The position numbers were made by a program, and so were the translations under genes. A DNA stretch of 64,000 nucleotides, from contig NW_017264194.1 in NCBI RefSeq assembly GCF_001619985.1, positions 2,847,511 through 2,911,510 on the forward strand, in the 5' to 3' direction. The notes under the pieces were generated by a model that did not search any database, was not told the origin of the DNA, and worked only from the letters and a program-made list of their open reading frames with translations. Source of the stretch: Xylona heveae TC161 (Eukaryota; Ascomycota; Xylonomycetes; Xylonales; Xylonaceae). Shown piece after piece: positions 23,256-35,407 of this stretch (positions are counted from its first letter, which is position 1; each line of letters opens with the position of its first letter).

Positions 23256-25225
23256 ATGGCTGATTCCAAGAATATTAAACGGCGTTTAAGCACCGGGGGT
23301 TCTGTGAGCCCACCTCCTCTAAAGCGAAAGGTGCAATCGTCAACAACTAGTATGCTAACATTATTCTGCGTTCTTGTGCTGATGCTCTATATACTGATCT
23401 TCTTGAAGAAGGGGCTCTTGCCCAATTCTTTACCCCCGCATCCAAAAAGGAGCCCGAGAAGGCTTCCTGGACAAAACTACGCGATAGCCTTCTCATTGGC
23501 CGATATGCACCAGAGACAGAAGATAAGACGAATAATCCAAATAAACGCCCTTCTCGAATTGCAGGATTTGACTTGGTAGGCGGTGGATGAGGAAGCTCCC
23601 GAGTCTTTGGAGAGATCTAACTTTGATATGATTTTAGGACTGGACCTTAATCAAGTCCAAGTCAGGAAATAGGCATCCAAGGGACGGAAAGGACTGGAGG
23701 TGGTGGCATCCAAATGTCCCAGGGTGTCTAAAAGACCTTCATGCTCAGGGGTTTGTCTTTCTGAACATGCCACCTATACTTCGCAAGTCCTCAAGCTAAT
23801 TCGGAACGATCAAATTTCGAAGATTCCGCATTGTCATCTTCAGCAACCAAGGTGGAATCACTTTGAAGAGCAAAGCCAAAACTCCGAAGAGCGACCGAAA
23901 ACGGTTGAACGACTTCAAGGAAAGGGGCTGTTCCATCTTCAACCAGTTACAAATTCCCCTTGTGCTTTATGCAGCTACTGAAAAAGATCATTTTCGTAAA
24001 CCCAGAGCTGGCATGTGGGATGAAATGTTAGAGGAATTTGACCTCAGGTTTTCCGGGTCAATCAATTTCAATGAATCTTTCTTTGTGGGGGATGCAGGTG
24101 GAAGAGCTGCGGCAAAAGCGACTGTGAAAGATCATTCATGTTCAGACAGGTACAACTTCAGGAATTGCCTGGGAAATCAGCGTACTAAGTGCCTGCAGAG
24201 ATTTCGCTGCCAATGTGGGAGTCAAATTTTATACTCCGGAAGAGTTCTTTCTCAAAGAGAAACCAAGACCGTTTACCCGGGAATTCGATCCTGTGACATT
24301 TCTTTCAATCGAGGGATCACGCGCTCTAGAAGGTTTGCCTTTCAAACAAAGAAATTGCTTTACGAAAGTAGTATTGGACACATTACTAACGAGAAATATG
24401 ATTTACCCGACGCAGTATTCTCTAGAAAGAGCCCACTGGAAATTGTCTTATTTTGCGGAAGCCCTGGAGCTGGGAAATCGACTTTTTTCTGGCGCCAGCT
24501 TGGACCTTTGGGATATGTACGAGTGAATCAAGATATTCTGAAAACAGTATGTTTGCACGCCGATTCTGGGGGGTTGCCCGAGTATTTCTCACCATGTGAT
24601 AGCGCGAAAAATGCCTCCAACGAGCAGCACAGTTGCTCGGCGAGAAGCAGTCGGTCGTAATAGGTCAGTGCTCGAGCTACTTCTTGAATTCGCATCTCTA
24701 ACTGATCTGTGTACGGTATTCAGACAATACCAACGCGGATGTGGAGACTCGAGCTCACTGGATAAAGCTAGCAAAAGCAAAGAATGTACCCATTCGATGC
24801 GTTTATTTTACTGCATCAGCGAGGTTGTGCGAGCACAATGACATTGTGAGATCTCTAAACGGGGAATTGGTAAGTTACATTTCCAAGTTTTCAACCAGCG
24901 TTGAATTCTACAAATGAAATGGTTGGGCTTCTTGTCTGTGATCTAGAGGGATCCTTTGTTGAAAATTAGTACTGATCACATGCAGATGAATCCGGAAAAG
25001 CGAACACTGTTGCCCAAGGTTGCATTCACTGGTTTTACTTCCAGATTCCGGGAACCTACCCTCGAGGAAGGGTTCGAGGATATCATAAAAGTGGACTTTC
25101 AGGTACGTCTCGTCTCCATACCGATATTAAACCTCACGGGCTTGCCGGACTCATTCATTTTCGTCGAGTTGCAGTTTGAGGGTAATGAGCAGCAGCGGGC
25201 TATCTGGGCCAGATACTGGGTTTAG
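23256..25225 (+). CDS. pnk1: Polynucleotide kinase 3'-phosphatase (PNKP)
   Basis: Ten exons: 23256-23349, 23409-23575, 23638-23750, 23823-24149, 24199-24332, 24416-24546, 24603-24663, 24724-24869, 24986-25102, 25175-25225; 446 residues. All joins keep frame. A basic N-terminus with PPPLKRKV is followed by FFTPASKKE. The HAD phosphatase motif is FDLDWTLIK (D86, D88, T90), split by intron 2 between L87 and D88. FSNQGGITLKSK and FFVGDAGGRAA are further phosphatase blocks. The kinase domain starts with Walker A GSPGAGKS (293-300), then VRVNQDILKT and DNTNADVETRAHWIKLAK, and ends with ERTLLPKVAF-like and RAIWARYWV. The enzyme removes 3'-phosphates and phosphorylates 5'-OH ends during single-strand break repair and end joining. 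The absence of an N-terminal FHA domain matches fungal Pnk1. Confidence 0.95.
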
Positions 25226-25756
25226 GTCTGCGTGGGCCATGTCGATCCCCGAACTGATCGACCCGAATAACTTGATGGGGAAGGTATCTTTACTAAGTTG
25301 GGCCAGAGGATCGAGGTGCAAACCCCGCTCTAAATGGCCTGGACGCGGCAGCGATTGGTATTCCCCATGCAGACTTAGCTGCTTAATGCTTTCCTTTCCG
25401 TCCCGGGCATATGAATGTTGAGAAAATCGGATCAGAGGTTGGACCATGCCAGCACGAGTAGAAGGAGTGTGAACCATACAAACGTGCGATTTCCTGGGTT
25501 GCTTGGCAAGGCGACCGGCGTCATGGGGATGGCGCAGACTCCGAAACGTTCATTGCTTGCATCCTATCGCTGCAAGAGGTCTCGTCTCACCCTGAGACAT
25601 ATGCGCAGGAGTAAGCTTTTCGGGGGCCACGTGCGGCTTAGATGTATCAGAATGCCCGACACGAAGACATGATCACAGGAAGAATTGGGTAGAAGCGCGT
25701 AATGAACTCAAAATTGTCCTATGTATTGCGGATTGCTGTTGCATTCATGCTTTCCG

Positions 25757-26222
25757 TGGAACACCCAATTCTGTCGCCGTGTAGACGAGCCAGCTACTGA
25801 TGCCAATGAAAACAATAACAATGATCCTGTTGGGACCGCCGCTATATATTTTCAAATGGACTGAGGCATGGGTCGGATAGCACCAAGTTATTGAAATAGC
25901 AAGCAACAAAAACCGACATGATACCAATTACAAGCCGGGATCCTGGTTATGGAGTTTCCCAGTTAGGCGGGGAAGTAATACCTACATTACCTAGTATAGA
26001 GCACCCAGCCTTCTGGAACGTCCACTGAGGGCACCGTGATCTTTGCAAAGGTTGGGGTTCCGGGCTCGGGATAATTGTTTTGCTCAGGCTCATCTCGGTC
26101 ACCGTTCAGCTCTTCCCAGGCAGAAAGAGAGAAGGACCCGCTCAATAAACTCCGAAGAGCAGGAGCGGAGAACCTCGCTGAGCCCTTGGATCTCCTTGAA
26201 CGGTCTCTCGGTGAAATTCACT
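25757..26222 (-). other. Coding-like fragment with C-terminal membrane segment
   Basis: Minus strand. An open frame from about 26222 encodes a Ser/Arg-rich piece followed by SAWEELNGDRDEPEQNNYPE and ITVPSVDVPEGWVLYT. It can splice (donor GTAATG, acceptor CCAACAG, phase 2) to RIIVIVFIGISSWLVYTATE and LGVPRKA, then stop. The result looks like the C-terminus of a protein with one terminal hydrophobic segment. No upstream exon could be attached: the frame hits a TGA at its 5' edge. It may be the end of an unrecognised gene or a decayed one. Confidence 0.3.
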
Positions 26223-27347
26223 GTACTTTCTTACCGAAGCCGGTCGCAGTCTGATCACACAATTTGCAAGTAAAACAGAGATGTTTGCTGACCCGTGCTG
26301 TTATCTTTGTGCATATTTGGGTCCGATGCGGCGTTTTCAACAAGTACCCGGCACAAGCTTCAGTAGAAATGGGCGATAGTGGGGAACGAACGGGTGATCG
26401 TCCAAAGGTCCAGAAGCCAATAATTTATTTTAGCATCGTCAAACCAGTCATGATGAACACTACTGTACGAACAGTACTCAGACTGGGGTCCCTTTTTCGG
26501 CGTAAAATTTGTTATTTTCACGAGGACTCCAAACGGCGTTCCCTCGGCGTACCCCACCGTACTAAAAAGGAGTACGTGTACATGCCCACTCTTCCCGCAC
26601 TACAACCGTCCAACTGCTCCACCAAGATTCAAAGAAATGGGTTACTCACGATGACGAGAAGATTTCAATAAGCAGCCCCTCTAAGCTGGGAAAGAAGAGC
26701 TAGACCGTAACATAATAGCCGGGATTTCAGGCCAGTCCTGTTCAAATCGAAAGCAATATTCTGACTAATGAATTTTCACCAGGTCCTGTGGGCATTACTG
26801 TATTGCGGTGCACCATGACAGTTGCACTACTACGTCCGCGCTTCTCCTCATATGAATACTTACCGCAGATAGGTATCCGTACGAAAGGAAATGTATGCGA
26901 AGGGTTTCTCAGCGAATGAAGCCCTCAGGAGGCGCGACAATGTCATCTACGATAATCTGCTTGATGCAGAAAGCATATTACGCAGATATGCCTCACCGCC
27001 TCCTCTACAGGTTGCGCATATCATTTTCATAGTGCTTTTGCATTGATATGTCCAAGTAAGACGTGAATTCGGTGTCTGTGCCGGCTTCAAATGCACTGTT
27101 GTGCCCGTGTACCGCGCTATACTGAGGTACTGTGCACAGATATATTTTGTGCTGCTGGACAAGCAGTCTTGGTACGACAAGCGGGATGGGGGTGTGCGGC
27201 TTCCCGACGATGATCAGGTACGGCGGTGTCGCTATTGACCGTACGGTGCCTGCAGGAGTGAGGATAACAACGTTCATGCCCTTGGGGCGAGGGGGGCCGT
27301 CTCCATAACTAGTAGGTACTCGGGTAAAAGGGAACAAGCAGTTCTTC

Positions 27348-27626
27348 CTAGGACACCGAAAAGTATACCTCTTTCGGTTGGTGAAGCTTGTGAGCTTGCA
27401 GGGGTTTCCATGAAGATTTTTCAACGAAGGGCCAACCAGCTTTGGGCATTTTCTCCCTTGCCAGCCATGGACGGGAGCCTACGATCATTTCAATAGTCCC
27501 AAAAGGCTTCATGACTGGCTCGGCGCGGACGCGAGGGTTTGTTTCCCCGAACCAATCTACACCTTCAACGACGGCCGCGCTGGCCTTACCAATCCAGGCA
27601 GGAAAAAGCGTATGGAAGAGAGGGAG
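27348..27626 (-). other. Coding-like open frame, 92 codons
   Basis: Minus strand, stop-bounded frame without an initial ATG. It encodes residues including LFPAWIGKASAAVVEGVDWF, RAEPVMKPFGTIEMIVGSRP and KAGWPFVEKSSWKPLQAH, whose composition is protein-like. A second protein-like stretch (GMNVVILTPAGTVRSIATPP, PYLIIVGKPHTPIPLVVPRL) lies just downstream at about 27130-27315 in another frame. The obvious intron between them does not keep phase. The family is not recognised. It could be an internal part of a real gene whose exons I cannot resolve, or a pseudogene. Confidence 0.28.
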
Positions 27627-29520
27627 CTATTGAATGTAATGGCACTATTTTGCGTCGGCCTCATTTTGTTGGACATTGGTGCAAGGGCCCTCCCTCCGAT
27701 ATGGCAAGCACCGTTTTATCAGGTAATTTTCCAACGTTCTACTTTGTATTGTCTCCATACTACGGTACGATAGATCTCATGATGAGAACAGATAGACAAA
27801 ATGGGCAAGATACCGACTTCCTCCCCCCTCATCTCCGGGGGACGCCTTGCGTTAGCGGGTGCAATCCTTTCGTCCCATCCGAGGCCATCGCGCATCCTCC
27901 GCTGAGGATCCCCCAGAGATAGTGCCCCTCGCTCGCTGGCTTTGTCCCCTGATCTCCTGCACCCCAGTGATACTTTCTCCTCCGCTGGACCCTACAGCTT
28001 GGATCAAACCTCCACAGTCGAGGATCTTGTCCTTATTCTGTCACACATCTCCGTCATGGCCAGTTGTGATGACAATAAGGAGGGGGTGATTGCTCAAAAA
28101 GGTACCTTTGAGTTAGGACCTGCCAACCACACGGTTCGAAGCCTCGAGAACCGAACAGGCGAGACTTTTGCTCGGCAGACGAGTTTGGGTTTGACCAGAG
28201 ACAGCTGGGTAAACGGCCGGCGAAGACTTGATCGATGCCGGGGCTGTGGTCGGAACAGCGTCCGGATGAGCTAATGGGCGGGTAGTCGACTGGCATCGGT
28301 CCTTTAGTGCCTGAGAGCCACGTTCTTTTTACCATTTTTTTCTTCACGGTTTTTCTCTCAACGATTGATCCATGGAATAAGTGAGCGCCATGGCGATATT
28401 TAGTGTGCAAGAAGGTACTGAGTACTTTTGCTTTTCAGCAGGTTGGGGGTGTGCGGAAGTAGCGATTACCCGGCAAGCTCAATGGCATCCATGCCTCGTC
28501 TAGACTAGGCCCTTCGGTCAGAGTTGAGAGAACCAAAGTTCTGTAGTGTCAAAGGCAATTCTCAAGGCACACAAAGGGCATTATTGGACATCTGCCGATG
28601 GTTCACCTACGGGTCGGCGTCACTGGCACGTTGTTGCAACGGACAGTTATGGAAGTTGGGCTTTTTCCCTGGGAAGAACCACCGGCAACGTCAATAGCGT
28701 TTTTCTCTTCGGCTCTTTCATCCCAAAGGCTCTTGGCCTGCCTTTTTTTACCTGGTGTAAAAAATGTTGCCATCCCGTCCACAATAGACGAAGTGAGCCA
28801 CCAGATTGGGAACAAATTCATGTGCAACTTTCATCTCGTCCACGCTGCTCCCTTTGTGTGCGCATCTTTGTCTTTCCCCACTCTTTGTTTGACCTAGGCA
28901 TTTATGATTTCTTGTGTCATCTGGTAAACCCGAAGTTGTCCTTGTTTCACGGTGGGTGGGGAGTTTTATCATTCATCGTTTGTCCTTGGCAGACACGTTC
29001 TTGGGTGTCTATTTGTGGCATCACTGCTTGTCCCTGTACACGCAACCTACGCAATCGGGAAAAACCAACAGACGAAAACTGACGAAAAAGGACTGCAGAA
29101 GGGCAAGAGGAAGAGAAGAGAAGTAAAGTGAGAAGAGTGGGAGAGAAGAGAGAGAGAGAATCTGTGTGGGTGTGCCCGGAGCCACCTGGGGTCATTACCA
29201 AGCGTATATCTCACAAACCCACCCGCACCCACCCTTTTAGCTTCTCTTTTCCCTTGTCCAGATCTCTTCCCATCAGGCACAGGGCAGGTCAGTCTGCAGT
29301 CATAGTCGCGGCTGGGTGCGCCTCATGAAAGAAAACTGCACGCCCGCATCTGCCCACACATATCCCCCGTCCCTTCCCCCATTTCTCCAACATTTTCTTT
29401 CCCCGTCTTGTCAACGTTCCCAACCTCTCCGCTCTTTTTGCGTCTTCTATTTGCTTGCTTGGCTTGCGATTGCTGCAATCAGTCTCTTCCAACATCAAAA
29501 GGGTTTCTGTCGTGTATACG

Positions 29521-29526
29521 GTAAGT
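29521..29526 (+). other. Possible 5'-UTR intron donor
   Basis: A perfect GTAAGT follows a pyrimidine-rich leader 362 bases upstream of the start codon at 29888. Candidate acceptors CAG occur at about 29645 and 29769. Only transcript data could confirm it. Confidence 0.3.
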
Positions 29527-29887
29527 GTCTATCTTGTTTGCTGCTCTCTTCCTGCCCACGCGAAGCGAACTGCCACTTCACAAGTGTGACGTGCACGTGG
29601 ATGGCACATTGGCCAATGCAATCATTGCTGACCAGCGGCAATCAGGTTCGCGCCAGCAATCTACAGCCAGGCTGAAGCGCACGACACTCATTGGAAGTCC
29701 AAATAATCTGGCACGCCGCCACGTACTTGTCTCTTGATCTATCCTGTTGGACTTTCGCTTCCTTGCCAGCCGATTGCCAGCAAAGTCGATCCCGGCCAAT
29801 TCTTGCTTACCGCCCTTTTGTCGCGCCTCGACCTCATATGTACCTCCCGCGGTAGCTTCAATTCGATTTTCACTCCATCATTCCATC

Positions 29888-31558
29888 ATGAGGGAGTTGA
29901 AGTCGCTTGTTTTGCCAAAGCTCGTCGAGGCCAAACGTTCGTCAGGAATGGTACAGTCTGAGGTGGATTCACGCGAGCGATCAGATTCCGTGGACACCTT
30001 AGCCTCTTTCCGTTCGGAATACCCATCGCCGGTCTCCCCAATTTTCTCCATCCGAGGTCATGGTCGCTATTCGAGCTCAACTTCATCCTTGGCTTCTTCA
30101 CCTACTTTACACGACCAAAGCGATTCCTTTGTCTCTATAAAGAGACCACTACCTGATCTGCAAGAAGAACCCCACGAGAAAGAGGATGCCCTGGAGATGG
30201 TGAACGTGGAAGAGTGTTTTTCAGAGTGTTTCTGTAAGGCTTCCTTTTGTCTCGGGGCTGTTCAGAAACAAGCTTCAGCCCACCCGAGTGATATGAGCAA
30301 AAGCTGACATATTGCAACATTTGCAGGCCATCAATTCGATTGTGATCACCATACAATCACCTTGGAGACGGACTACGATCTTGATGACAATCCGTTTGCG
30401 GATGAGGGTACCTCAACTGTTAAGAAGCAGCATGAGATAGGGTCACCATTGGCTGGACTTGCCACGCGAATCAGTGATCGCTTTCCATCCTTCTCTCGGC
30501 GATGGAAAAGCCGAAAGAACAATCGAGAAACGCCGGCCGTGGATGCCACCTCGGAAACTCCTGCTTCCCAGCCTATTTCGAGCCGATCATCGTCCTTGAC
30601 CGATTCAAGCACCCAGCGATTGAGCCATTCCGATCTTGGTTCACCGTTTACGCCATCTGCAAGCTTCCTCGAGGAGAGAGTAGATGAAGGGTCCGTCGCA
30701 CCAATTGACATTGAAAGAGCAAATCGCGACAGTGATGTTGATGCTGAGAACTTTGCCTCCACTCCGTTGCTGCCGCCGTTGATGCTAGAAACCAACAATG
30801 GAAACATGTCCTCGGTGCAATCACCTCTTCAGTCGCCGAGCGTCGCCGATTCAAGGGATGTGTACTCTGGTTGTAACACTCCCGTCGGAATTCCAGGAAC
30901 TCCGGGAATGTCATCGCCGTCCCTCTCGGCAAAACCATCAATTGCATCTTTCCAAAAACAGCGCACTGGCCAGTTTACTCCGACGTCAGAGATTGCGCCG
31001 ATTGTCATGGCCGATCCAAGCGACAAATGGGCAGATAAGCTCGGCCATGCGAATTTCCATATTCAGCCCGAACCCTACCTTCCCGAGTCTTTTGACCTCG
31101 AATCTTGCAGATTGTTTCGCGCGAGCTGGGAGCGCGCCTGCTGCACGTATCTCAAACACCTAGTGCGCACTGGCGAGCACTATGGTGTCACATCCAAGAC
31201 ATATAAGTTAACCGAGGAGAAGTGGACCGAAATTGACGAGGACTGGAAAAAGAAGAATGAAATTATCGCGTCAAGAACACCGGATAGCATGGCAGGTACT
31301 TTGCTGAGCCCAGTTCAGAGCGCCACGATGCCCTCTCCAGTGACCAGCTTTCCCTCGCTCAACGACCCACATAGCGAAGGCAAGTTTCCTAAGCTAGGCG
31401 ATGAGGACATTGTTGGTCCAATGGTGCAGATTGCGTCGCAACTTCAGCGACGACCTTCAAAGAAGGCTGTCTTCCTCAAGGCCGTGCAGGACATTCGAGC
31501 CCCTGCCAGCGGCGTCATTGGTCGTGTGCGATCGGCTTCGCGTAGTTTCACTACATGA
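29888..31558 (+). CDS. Conserved Ser-rich fungal protein of unknown function
   Basis: Two exons, 29888-30233 and 30327-31558, 525 residues; intron donor GTAAGG, acceptor TTGCAG, with T+GC rebuilding a Cys codon (SECFCHQFDCDHH). The N-terminal two thirds are Ser/Pro-rich and probably disordered. A compact region at about 345-430 looks folded and conserved: ADPSDKWADKLGHANFHIQP, PEPYLPESFDLESCRLFRAS, YLKHLVRTGEHYGVTSKTYK and LTEEKWTEIDEDWKK. I have seen proteins with this block across filamentous ascomycetes, but no function is assigned. The C-terminus is basic. A 5' leader of several hundred bases is likely. No membrane segment or signal peptide is visible. Confidence 0.85.
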
Positions 31559-33110
31559 AGGCCATCTTCATGAACCCTTTCGTTGACCGGAACTTGTTGT
31601 CTCGACAGGACCTATCGCCTTTACCATTTTCTATATCCTCTGTCAAACTTCCCGATTTTGTACAGTCACCTCAAGACCGCTTTATGAACTTATGACGACT
31701 ACGATTACAACGCCGCTACACTTGATACTATTTATTTTCTACCTTGACTGCGAGCAGTCCACATCCTCTTCAGGACAATATTTCTTTTTCTTTGGCAATT
31801 TTCCTCCATTAATATGGGAGGGTCGACGAAGCGTGACGACTTAGAGCTTCTCATTCTTGATACCGCCCCTTACTAGACAGGCTTCAGAAGCGCATCGAAC
31901 GCGCAAAGTCAAGAGCCTACCAAGGGACGGCATCTCCTTTTTTTGGGTCTTACATATCATATATCATGTTGCGATAGTCTTTTTTTGGTCTGCTTATCAG
32001 ACTTCTTCACAATACCCATCTACCGCCCGCCGGCATCAATTCTTTGTTTTTTTTTTTTTCCTTTTCTTCTTTTCTTTGTGGCGGCTCATCACATCCGATT
32101 TGTCGCGATTTTAAATCGTGTCTGCATGTGGTGGGCGCAGTCTGTTGGTAGTGTGAATAGAATATAACCAACTCATGAATATTTCTTTTGCAACTTGATC
32201 CATCGACGGTGCGAACTACTGTGTCACTCGAATTCAGGCTCCTTTGTCGTTGTTACGATGGCGGTAGTACACACTGGTAGTGCTTCATACGCTAGTCTGG
32301 CGCCACCTCAACTACGAAGAAGAGTATCGGAATAGACGACCTACTGCTGGATAAACTGTGACATTTTTCTATGATGCGTGTCAGGATTTGTGCACTTTTT
32401 GCGCATTTCTTTGTAAATCGCACAAGTGTATAAATCTGAGTTTGCAGATTTAGGTTTAGAACGTTGTGCCCAAAAGGGTGGTCAACAACTCTGCACCTAT
32501 AACAGACTGGAGTATGTAGAGTACACTGGATTGCAAGAATCTCGTGCCTTTGATCGGACTGGTCATTATCATAATGCAATCAAAGGATCAACTTGTGCGC
32601 TGCTTAAATATTGGCGTGTACGAAGATAGAGATGGACTTCGCCTACCGTAATATACGTGCAGCTTGCTCGTTGCATCCAGTAACTACCTTATGTTACTCC
32701 GAGCATTTAACTGTCCCGCAGTACTTCTGACTTGGTCGATGATGACACTGGCGGCAAAACCGCACGTTAGATCTGCAACGTCTGCTCTACCTCTCGTAAC
32801 TCAAACGCGTCGCTCGATACTTTGTACCGGCCCAGCAGGAAATTTGCCCATCAAATATTATCATCATCATAGTCATTCAAGCTTTGACATCAAGTGGCTT
32901 GACTAGATTTTCAAACTCTATTACTGCTCGTCCATTTCGTTCTCTCTCCTCTCCGTTTCTTTCTGCGACTATCACACGGCACGTGATCACCCATTGCATC
33001 CCGAGTTGTCGATAACTCAAAGAAAGATATATTGCCGCGTCTTAAAACTCTTAAAAGAATTTCCCGTCGTTTCTTTTCTCTTTCCCCTCTATATTAGCGC
33101 TTTGATAACC
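31559..33110. other. Intergenic region upstream of rtt106
   Basis: No supported gene; the short frames are AT-rich and without motifs. A T14 run lies near 32047-32060. A CACGTGA E-box occurs at about 32980, 130 bases before the Rtt106 start codon. Confidence 0.55.
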
Positions 33111-35407
33111 ATGGCGTTTGCGGTCATTAATTCCGCGCAACAAAATGCATCACTGAATCAGCAGCCGCTCCGGACGTCGGATTCCCGGGGCTCATCAGCG
33201 CCCAGGACCAAGGCTTATGCGCAAGCGTTTGGGTCCAGATCGGATATCTTGAATGATATTGTTGAAATCATTCGTATGTTTTTCTCGGGAGCCTTCGAAC
33301 TACGTCATCTTTTATTTGGCCGTCACATGTCTTCTGGTTTTGAGTTTGTTTTATAATTCTTTTTTGTTTGTTTTGTTTTGACTATCGCTGTCTGCGCTTA
33401 TCAGCATGTCATTGCTGAGAAAATGGATGAAGTGCTTGGCATTGCGAGGTCTATAATTGTCTGGCTCAGAGTATCAGCTGTTCAACTCAGGTCCTGAGTC
33501 TGAGAAGTGCCCTTCAATGCTGGCGATTAGCTGAGATGTATAATGTCTTGCTGAACTGAGTGCTTCCTGTACTAGCTGAGGCAGGCCCGGGAGATGTTTC
33601 ATGAAAGCATGCTGTACTTTCTTTTTCTCTTTGTTCACCGTTTTCTTGCGCTTCACTAGCTATCTGGGCAATGCTCCTACAAGGCCCGCTCGCAATGCAG
33701 ATGATTATCGTTTTCTCCTACGTTTCATCATCCATCTGTTCAGGCAATTGTTTTAGAAAATCTGGCAAAATGATGAGACAATTATCTGACCATGTTTCTA
33801 TGCAGGTAGTCAACCACAACAGGCGGATCTCTTCGACAGAATAGCCGCATTCACAATTGAGCTCCAGGGAAAGATCCCTTCGTCCAATGGCGCAGTCCAT
33901 CAACAGCTGGACACCCAGGGGCCTAGCAGCACTTTGAACTCAAAAAAGCGAAAGGCAGAAGAGGAACTGGACAAGAACGCTTTGTCTTCAGCCTCGGCCA
34001 ATGGCGATGTCTGGAAGAACACGAGTCTCGCCTTTTCCTCCAAGGACATTTCATTTTCTGTCCCATTGAGGAAGAAAATGACGCTCGAAGTATCAGGTGA
34101 TGTCAACGTTGGCATTCGCGCCATCAATCAGGCTTCTGGCGAGCAGGAGCTCAGTATTGCCTGGAAATCCATAGGTAGATCTCCTTTCTCGGATCCCACT
34201 CTCTCCTGGACACATCTGCTCGTACTCCCCCCTGTTTGAATTCCCAGCTATTCTCTATCAAACATATCCCTCTGGAACATTCACTAAAACTGACAACGTC
34301 AATAAGAAACAATCATATGTCTTCCCGTTCCTGAAAAGGCCCAACGACAACACAACTTTTGCGTGTTTCCGACCTTGGACGCCCAGCGCACCGCGTCGCC
34401 CGCGGAGCCCATCGTCTGGACAGTCACAGACGCGCCTATCCCGAAGAACGCAACACCCGAGGAAGCCAGCCAGCATCAGAGCTCCGACAAGGCAGTCACG
34501 AGCGCTCTGAACCAGGTCCTGTCCAAGCTCGGGAAAAAGGTCATATACACGGATGAAAACGAATTCGCGAGCGCCCTCGTGCAGCCGCACAGGAAACACG
34601 AAAAAGCATACCATGTCAAAGCGTTTAGAGGGAATAAGGATGGTGCGTTTATCATCTTGGTTTTTCTTTCCCCTACCGACCCTTCTCTCCCTTTCTTACG
34701 ATGATTATCCTCCATCTACTTCCCTCCCCCCTTTTCATTTCACCTGGGGACCTGGACCCGGACCCCTAGCGGTTGAAACACCGAATCCAGTTCTAACAGG
34801 TAAGACAGGCTACCTCTTCTTCCTTTCGACGGGTATAGTATGGGGCTTCAAAAAGCCCCTCGTCTTCTTCCCGCTCGACTGCATTCTCTCGGTCTCATAC
34901 ACGTCTGTGCTCCAGCGCACATTCAACCTCGTCATTTCCGCCTCAACTCCCATTACCAGTCCCAGCACCCAAACTCCTTCTTCAACACAAACAGACGAGG
35001 CAGAAGAGATTGAGTTCTCGATGCTCGACCAGGCCGATTTCCCGGGCATAGACGAGTACATTCGTCGCCATCAACTGCACGACGCCAGTATGGCCGAACA
35101 GCGACGCGCCAAGCGACTGAATATCAACGGCGCTCCGTCGGGCGGTTCTGCTGCAGGACCAAAGGACGAAGGACAAGCGGCAGGAGACGTAGCGGACGAA
35201 GGAGAAGAGGAGAGCGAACTCGTCAAGGCCCAGCGACAGATTGAAGATGAAGAAGACGAGGAAGAGGAGGATTATGATCCCGGCAGCGAGGGCGAGAGTG
35301 AAGGCGAGGGAAGCAGTTCTAGTGAAGAAGAAGATGAGGAGGAGGGGGATCTAGTGGAGGAGGAACTGGGCAGTGAGGCCGAAATGGTCGATGCTGATGA
35401 CGAGTAG
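33111..35407 (+). CDS. rtt106: Histone chaperone Rtt106
   Basis: Four exons: 33111-33273, 33806-34174, 34307-34642, 34809-35407, 488 residues. The joins restore family blocks: [20 protein letters not shown] across intron 2 and [20 protein letters not shown] across intron 3. Further support is [68 protein letters not shown] and LNINGAP. These belong to the double PH-like core that binds H3-H4 acetylated at H3 K56. The C-terminus is a long Glu/Asp tail (about 405-488), usual for chaperones. Rtt106 acts in replication-coupled nucleosome assembly and heterochromatin silencing. Intron 1 is 532 nt, unusual here; exon 1 (residues 1-54) is the least conserved part and its join rests on phase alone. 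Confidence 0.93.
33274..33805 (+). other. Unusually long first intron of rtt106
   Basis: Donor GTATGT, acceptor CTATGCAG, 532 nt, against 45-170 nt for most introns in this window. It has no continuous open frame. C-box-like ATGATGA occurs on both strands (plus strand at about 33770, minus strand at about 33725), but no properly spaced D box was found. Confidence 0.55.

Larger units (their letters stand above)
25226..29887. other. Gene-poor zone with coding-like fragments
   Basis: About 4.7 kb without a complete gene. Minus-strand coding-like pieces lie at about 25757-26222 and 27348-27626 and are listed separately. The rest, including frames at 28054-28410 and 28546-29082, lacks motifs. From 29100 the sequence becomes pyrimidine-rich and leads into the next gene; a GTAAGT donor at 29521 may start a 5'-UTR intron. 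Confidence 0.5.

Noticed and set aside
28130-28142. GGTTCGAAGCC resembling a tRNA B box
   Set aside because: The T-stem fails to pair and no proper D-arm is present upstream.
28546-29082. 178-codon plus-strand frame
   Set aside because: No ATG at its start, no motif, and it runs through what looks like a leader region.
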